Assembly: GCA_022885665.1 (NCBI GenBank)
Contig: JAGQDJ010000104.1
Coordinates: 124,001-188,000 of the forward strand
DNA from: Triops longicaudatus
Lineage: Eukaryota > Arthropoda > Branchiopoda > Notostraca > Triopsidae
Reading direction: 5' to 3'
DNA: 64,000 nucleotides
The notes under the pieces were generated by a model. That model saw only the letters and a list, made by a program, of their open reading frames with translations, did no database searches and was not told the origin of the DNA. Of the stretch, positions 57,891 to 64,000 are shown in pieces; position 1 is the first letter of the stretch; every line of letters begins with the position of its first letter. The translations under genes were made by a program, and so were the position numbers.

Positions 57891-59847
57891 ATGAAAGTTT
57901 TGGACGAGACTTTGCACAAGAAGTCACTTTTGGTGGCTTCGAAAAAGAAACTATCATGGAGTGCCTTAAACTTACTCATTGCATCGTTCTTTCTTCATGA
58001 TTTGTAAGTGATATCATCATCTTGTTTCATAAATGTTTGTCCGAGTGGAATTCTTACATTTACGGTTTTATCTCAGGTGGCATGGCTATGAACGCCTCTC
58101 CTATGTCTGGTTATGGTATCTGGAGTTGATTCTGGGCTGCATTTTTTCATTGAATGCAGCGTTGGACTTGTATACATACATGCTACCTGTCGCGCTAATG
58201 CCACCCACGAAGGTGTCTCCAAGACAAAAAGAGTTGCTGGGCGTTAGTGAAAAAGATGCAGGATTTATAATAGCGACCTCAACCCCACAAAAGGATCTCG
58301 AAAAAACTAATGTTTCCCTGGCAGATCAAAGTCGATGCTCACCATCCTCAATGGCTCCTTTAACACCCGTAAATCTATCAGCTGCAAGCTGGGCAAGCGA
58401 GACCCCAAACCAATCGCTCGCCGAGGAGTCAACCTCGTGGCTCTATCAGCCAAAGCATACGTTTCTACGTGTAAGTCTACTCTTCTAAAATGGCATTTCT
58501 GTCTTGATATCTAAGCTATTATATATATACCCTCTCCAGGTAAGCCAGCAACGTCTTTTCTCATTATCGTACCAAGGGAATGACGACGAAACCGAACTTG
58601 CTGCCATACTGAAAGATATGGAAAAACAAGAGCACAAAAGCTTTCTTGGAGATATCCCCCAGTCGGATTCAACCGCTAGTAGCTCGTGGAATTACTCCGG
58701 TTTACTAATAAATATGCCTGATTATTCACCTCTTTTGAAAAAGTTCACCTACCAGCTTTCTACACCTCCATCCGGTAAGAAAAAAGTGTGACCATCTTGT
58801 TACTCATACATTTCTGCAGGCCTCAAACAAAGTGTGTCTCTTGGTAGTAGCGACGTGAAGGGTACATCGCCTTTGACAGGTTTAGGCAAAGAAACTCTGC
58901 AGCACATGGGAATCCAGGAGAATGAGCTTCTGGAATGGACGAAAAACATTAGACTGGTAGACAACACATCCCTCCTATTTAGCCAAATTTATCGTTTTCT
59001 TTTTTTTTTAGTGGCTGTCAGAAACCATTCTTAAACCACTTTGCTCGGAAATTCAAAAAATCAACAATATCTTGACCGCACACGGATTAGAAGCGAAGAT
59101 TGGAGAAGCGCCTTTGGACAAATTGCGTAAATTGTGCACGGTTCCAGCTATAGGAAACCACGTACCCACTTTGTCCCGTATCTTGCCTTATTTAGAAGTG
59201 AGCACAGTTCAGGAGTATGTTGTTCAGAGAATTCAAAGTGAGCATAAATTGTGCAATTATTTGTCCGTGCGAGAAATAATTTATATTTTTTGCGATTAGA
59301 TCTCGCGACGGGAGGCTGTTTGTCAGAGTATCGCTGGAATAGTGGAGGGTCTCTCAACAGCAAACCCTGGGATGAAAGTCTACCTACCGACGCAGCTGTA
59401 AATAATTTTGGTTTCTTTTTTTACCTTGTTTATTATTTTTGGTTTCATATTTTAGCTTATTCTCCACCTTTTTTGCACCTATATGGATGACCGTTTACCC
59501 CAACTGAGTGACCGTCCCGACAAGAAGCCGTTCACGGGCCAGTACGTTATTCAGTTATCTGATCGGTCCCGCGCTAGTCAGCAGCGTAACGTCGCTATCG
59601 TTGAAGTGGCGTTACACCCGCCTCACTTTCAGATATCGGCAAGTGGAAGCGAAGCGTACGACTTGCCCATGGTAACTTGCGAAATGAATAGAAACCTTAT
59701 ACTTTACAACTGTATTAGGGTCGCAATAATTTATTCTACGTGTTTGCTTTCTTCATCTTCCTGGTCAAGCAAAGATGTCAAGGTATGATTGGTCGGTTGA
59801 GCATTGAACAATCAGGCCTTAATATGGCTTGGATAATTAACAGTTGA
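57891..59847 (+). CDS. TMEM209: Transmembrane protein 209 (nuclear envelope)
   Basis: Eight exons (57,891-58,003; 58,077-58,470; 58,540-58,774; 58,820-58,956; 59,012-59,237; 59,300-59,397; 59,456-59,671; 59,719-59,847) encode about 515 residues (human 561). Two hydrophobic segments lie near the N-terminus (ALNLLIASFFLHDL and LWYLELILGCIFSLNAALDL). They are followed by a Ser-rich linker and the conserved C-terminal domain. Matching signatures are GGCLSEYRWNSGG, DESLPTDAA...LILHLFCTYMD and GMIGRLSIEQSGLNMAWIIN at the end. Vertebrate TMEM209 is a nuclear-envelope protein that interacts with NUP205. It converges with EF-Ts, with 113 bases between stop codons. Confidence 0.92.
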
Positions 59848-59960
59848 TGGAGAATAACTCACGAATTATGTCCGAGAACAATTCAACTTCTCGTGCGTAT
59901 ACTGACAATAAAATATATGGTAATTCTTTAGATTAACTTGTATTCTAGCAGGACTTCACT

Positions 59961-60956
59961 TCATTGTGAGCCTTCTCCACATTCTACTCGTGCAAAATCG
60001 ACAATCTGCACACCATTCTCTTCTAAAATTTCACTAACCCGAACATCTGGATCGACAATAAATTCTTGATGAATAAATACTGTCTCGTCAGCGGGATCCG
60101 CAGCCGGAACGTCATCCGGGCCACCAATCTTTGCAGGGTTCAAGCCCACTATATGTTGGCAAAGTTGACGTCCTAGAAGATCCAACTTCGATTCATCAAT
60201 TTCCTTAACGAGACGTAGAGCCACAACAGCTCCGTATTTTCCCATTAAAACTGGCGCTTCATTTGATGCTGGATGGGCGTAACTGTACAGTCGTGAATTC
60301 GGTGCTATTAAGCCGACTGCCCTTCGCAAAACCAAGTTTTCACCAAGCATGCCAATATTTAAAGCTACCAAGTCAGCCAGACTTCCGTCGCTTGTAGCAT
60401 AACTGGAAAGATCTTGTCCGCTAAGAACAACCTGCAACAAACTCATGAGAAATGTCATGCAATTAAAAGATAAGGAAATGCAACCTTCTTCGATTCTTCC
60501 TTATCCGTCATGTTGCTAGTGATTTGCCGTAGACAAGCTTGCGTAGCCTGAGACACCAAGCTATGAAATTTTTCATTTCGGGCAACGAAGTCCGTTTCGC
60601 AATTAACTTCTACCATGACAGCAGCATTCATTTCCAGGCTTTTTGCTACACCGATCAGTCCTTGACTCGCGGCCCTGCTCTGCAATCGCGTTGCCTTTGC
60701 CCATCCTTGTGCCTGGGCCTGTTCATTAAGCCACGCTTCTGCCTACATCCACAAAGATTATTACTTCAAGTGAATTATAAAGGTTGCCTACTTTGGCGAC
60801 GTCCTTGTTGTTCACTTCGAGAGCTTTTTTACAGTTTGAAATGGAATATCCAGTTTTCTTTCGCAGCAACGCTAATGCTGATGCAGATCCTTCGGTGGAC
60901 AGCGCCCGGTGAAGAAGCGTGCTATATACAAGAGGCCTCGACAGATAGGAAAACAT
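59961..60956 (-). CDS. TSFM: Mitochondrial elongation factor Ts
   Basis: Three exons (60,956-60,792; 60,742-60,485; 60,431-59,961) with phase-0 introns give about 297 residues. The N-terminus MFSYLSRPLVYSTLLHRALS is a likely mitochondrial presequence. The UBA-like domain (LRKKTGYSISNCKKALEVNN) and the EF-Ts hallmark CETDFVARNEKF follow, then the C-terminal core. EF-Ts exchanges GDP for GTP on mitochondrial EF-Tu. The second intron uses GTTGCA as donor, weaker than its neighbours, but the frame requires it. It diverges from the syntaxin gene. Confidence 0.95.
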
Positions 60957-61546
60957 ATTGACTAACCTGTAAGCAGTTAAATATTTTTATTAAGAAGAAT
61001 GAATAGGCAATCGTGAATAGATATACATACTTCTGTGGCCTTTTAAAACTTTCCGGCTCAATTCGCGATCTTAATCACTTACAGCTGCGCCTAACGGAAA
61101 GGCTTCTGAAGGTGGGCGGATGGCAACCATATATGACACACCCCTTCACTTGTATGCATGGCAGAAGTCTTAATTGTGTCCATGAATACACTTAATTAAA
61201 TTAGCATAGACTAACTTAATAAGATAAAATACATAAAAATTCAATATTGTAGCATACTATGCATTTTGAAGGGTAACAAATTGTAAGCTTGAGATTAATC
61301 TTTTCTCTCAGTATTTTTTGAGTTTCTCTAAGTTCTGTCAGATGGCATTAAGCAAGCATTTACTATCGTGACGTCACAACTAATCGACATCAAAACTAAG
61401 GTAGTGTCACTCTGAGATTAATGCTGTGTATTAAAGGCTTATCAGTAGTGTACTAACTACTGTAACACCTTCTGTTTGATAATAAATACCATAAGTTAGG
61501 TCTGTAAAATCAGTGTAGTGGAAATTCCTCCAAATTGTGGTAAACA
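60957..61546. other. Divergent promoter region between TSFM and syntaxin
   Basis: 590 bases between two ATGs pointing away from each other. No coding frame of note. The promoters of both genes must lie here, but no TATA box is obvious. Confidence 0.5.
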
Positions 61547-62612
61547 ATGGCGTCCAGCTCTTATCAAAATGGGGGGTCCAGGGAGGGCGATTTCGAAAAG
61601 ATTTCGCAGACAATAGGCACTAATGTGCAGAAAATTTCCCAAAATGGTAATGCTTCTATTCATTTTTAAATGTTAAATGCTAATATTTTGTTTTTAGTTA
61701 CATCCATGCAGCGCATCGTAAATCAACTTGGAACTTCCTTGGACAACCAGCAGTTACGAAACCAGCTGTAAATTTCCTATACAAATGATGAAACTAGTTT
61801 TTTAACGAAATTCTTTCCTTAGTCATCAGATTACTCACTATACTGGTCAATTGGCGAAAGACACCAATAAATCCCTCAAGGACCTTAATAATTTACCGCT
61901 ACCTTTCTCTATGTCAGAACAAGTATTTTGCATCAAATTTAACTACTTCATCCGTTTTACGGAAAATGTTCTTTAGCGATTATGGAAGCTGCAGAAAGAG
62001 CGCCTGACAAATGACTTCTCTGCAGCCTTACATAGTTTCCAGGATACACAACGCATTGCTGCCACGAAAGAAAAAGATGAAATCAAGAAAGCCAGAGCGA
62101 ACACATTCGCTGATAACGCGCGTAGTCCAGACACTCTTATTAAATTTGAAACGGAGAATCAGCGCAGGACGCAAATCCAGCTTGAGGACGATATGGATAT
62201 GGCCATGTTAGAGGAAAGAGAAAGGGCTATTCGACAATTAGAGGTAAGAAACATGACAATACTGCTAGTTAGTTCAATGGTCTCTTGTATTCGTAGTCCG
62301 ACATAGTGGATGTCAATACCATCTTCAAAGACTTGGCGACTATGGTACATGAACAAGGGGAGACCATAGATTCTATCGAAGCTCATGTAGAAGCCGCCCA
62401 GCTTCGCGTGGAAGAGGGTACCTCGCAGTTAGCGACAGCTTCAAAGTACCAAGTAATGAAATTGTATTTAAGTAAATGTACATGTGTAAGAAAATTAATG
62501 ATAACGTTATTTTCTTTAGTCCAAACTTCGTACTCGGAAATGCATTTTGCTTATCATTGGATTCGTTGTCCTGGCCATTCTCATTGGAATTATTGCCTGG
62601 CAGGCAAGTTAA
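61547..62612 (+). CDS. STX7: Syntaxin-7/12 (endosomal Qa-SNARE)
   Basis: Six exons, starting MASSSYQNGGSREGDFEKIS, encode 261 residues, the length of human syntaxin-7. The order is N-terminal Habc-type helices (EKISQTIGTNVQKISQNVTS, then QLHQITHYTGQLAKDTN), a linker with Arg/Gln, a SNARE motif (about residues 170-225) with the zero-layer Gln in VHEQGETIDSIE, and a C-terminal tail anchor CILLIIGFVVLAILIGIIAW. Family members drive early/late endosome and lysosome fusion. The type (STX7, STX12 or Avl-like) is not resolved. It converges with GATAD1, with 138 bases between stops. Confidence 0.93.
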
Positions 62613-62750
62613 GCGCGTCACATTGAAGGTTATCCATTCCTACGTGCGTTATGTTTCTGCCCTAATACCTGGTATAACTAAATGTAGATAAGTCACGTGT
62701 TATGTTATATTCGGCGTGTATCATCTATCTTTTCGATATACATTATAATT

Positions 62751-63652
62751 TCAATGCTTCATGGCGGCTTCTCGACGAACCCACATAAAATTCTTGGTTT
62801 GAGCAGGAAGAAGTTCATTCTTGAAACGGAAATAATCTGAGGGACAGTGCATAGTGAATTCCATGTATTCCAATGATCGGGCTAGTTCTTCTTCAGGACC
62901 TTCGAGCGTAAAATGTTATAAATGACCTGGGATTTATAATTTTCTTACCAAGTATATAAGCTTCGGGGTCAAAACCCGCTTTTGGCGGAGGAGCGTTCTG
63001 TGTCGGAATGAGCCACGTTATAGCAGCACTTTTTTGAGCATACTGATCTTGCAATAATCCTCGAATCTGAGCATAGAAAAGATCTCCGTCCTCATCCATC
63101 AAGGAAACAATGTCCCCGACTTGGAAATAACTACCCTGTTAAAGAATGCATGAAGACAGGATGTCAGCAGGTTTGACATTACCTAGACAAAATTACCTTG
63201 TAAAAGACTGCGTCACACGTTATGGTTGTGGGCGTTGAAGCAGGGGCTTTGAAGATATTTCTCTTGAAGATGCTTCTCCGGCTTTTTCCTTTTGTTACCG
63301 TGATCTTCCCTGGTGCACCGTTTCTGAGCTTCGGAGGCCTTCCACGTCCTGGTCTTCGACTTTGACGGGTAACAGTATGCGACTCGGATTCTTCCGCTTT
63401 TTTAGAAGCCACGGAGCCTGAATCCGCTTCCTTTTCTTGGTCAACGGAATCTTTTTTACAGACATCTTTGCCCTTCCCATTATGTTCATCTTCATCCGGA
63501 GTTTGTGTAGTAAAGGCCAAGCGTTCCCGATCTTCAAGCGTCTTGGCATTTTGAAAGCATTTGTTACAGGAAGTATCACCAGCTTTCCGATGCCAAATAT
63601 CAGTGGCGTCTGTTTTACATTGCGAACACACTGGCTTGCTACCAAGAGGCAT
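62751..63652 (-). CDS. GATAD1: GATA zinc finger domain-containing protein 1
   Basis: Three exons (the first from 63,652 to about 63,197, the second ending near 62,950, the last about 62,895-62,751) encode about 263 residues (human 269). The start MPLGSKPVCSQCKTDATDIW contains the GATA-type finger with CxxC pairs at residues 9/12 and 29/32. A charged linker with an AT-hook-like GRGRPPK follows. Then comes the conserved SRRSIFKRNIFKAPASTPTT block and the BAH-like C-terminal region (QVGDIVSLMDEDGDLFYAQI, SAAITWLIPT, PEEELARSLEYMEF). Vertebrate GATAD1 binds H3K4me3-linked complexes. The match runs the full length. Confidence 0.93.
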
Positions 63653-64000
63653 TTCACAGCCTAGTATACGGCGTTAAATTTGGTCTGTAGCAATATTCGC
63701 GGGCAAAACAATCATACAATACACCGATGTTCGTACATTTCAGTATGCAAATACTCTGGAGGAGGATCTTCAATTTTAGGGTTGCAGTTCGATAAACCGG
63801 TAGTCAAAGTTTATTGGCTGGAGCGTTATTCCCAAAGAGACGCTCGAATCGACTTGCAGTACTATTGGTGCTGAATAACAAGGCTGGTAACGCCCATGCT
63901 TTAGCTGCACGTTGAGTAGGACGCCAGTAAGCAGTTGCGTCTTGATGTGCTTAGATGCACAAACTGGGCCGCACAAAAGCCCCGACAGAAATGATAAACA
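63653..64000. other. Right edge, 5' flank of GATAD1
   Basis: This is promoter and spacer sequence right of the GATAD1 start codon. No supported coding feature is seen before the window ends. Confidence 0.45.

Overview
The window is animal nuclear DNA. Genes are split by short GT-AG introns (about 50-350 bp, one of about 790 bp), secreted proteins start in tiny first exons, some promoters carry a TATA box, and the conserved proteins are plainly metazoan (SF3B3, TMEM208, TMEM209, CIBAR, mitochondrial EF-Ts, syntaxin-7, GATAD1, TAF1A). A secreted Ala-Pro-Tyr-Ser repeat protein resembling structural cuticle proteins suggests an arthropod or a close relative. This is an inference; nothing here fixes the species. 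There are no signs of bacterial, organellar or viral sequence.

Left half (1-34,400): gene-poor. Six plus-strand genes encode secreted or cuticle-like proteins: a LEA-like protein (6,910-7,658), a very acidic protein with furin-type sites (13,100-15,160), three small or proline-rich secreted proteins (15,928-18,771) and the cuticle-like repeat protein (26,913-28,808). All six share one design. The first exon holds only 3-9 codons, followed by a phase-0 intron, and the hydrophobic signal core lies at the start of exon 2. The stretches 1-6,909, 7,770-12,300, 19,100-26,740 and 28,940-34,430 show no gene I can support.

Right half (34,400-64,000): gene-dense and housekeeping. In order: a cytochrome b5-domain protein (+), an unrecognised 948-residue AT-hook nuclear-type protein (-), a 2,010-residue TAF1A-like protein (-), SF3B3 (-), TMEM208 (+), CIBAR/FAM92 (-), TMEM209 (+), mitochondrial EF-Ts (-), syntaxin-7/12 (+) and GATAD1 (-). 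From SF3B3 rightwards the genes alternate in divergent and convergent pairs.

Two observations stand out. First, the RNA polymerase I factor TAF1A (normally about 450 residues) continues without a break into a tail of about 1,560 residues. The tail is Ser/acidic/poly-Lys rich and treacle-like, and its distal part is built of duplicated symmetric exons. This looks like a fusion of a Pol I SL1 subunit with a nucleolar scaffold. Second, introns of the SF3B3 gene appear to hold a nest of snoRNAs: two box C/D copies sharing one LSU rRNA guide, a third box C/D with a different LSU rRNA guide, two H/ACA paralogues with compensatory stem changes, and a third H/ACA candidate. All gene models below were built by reading splice sites by eye and checking that phases agree.
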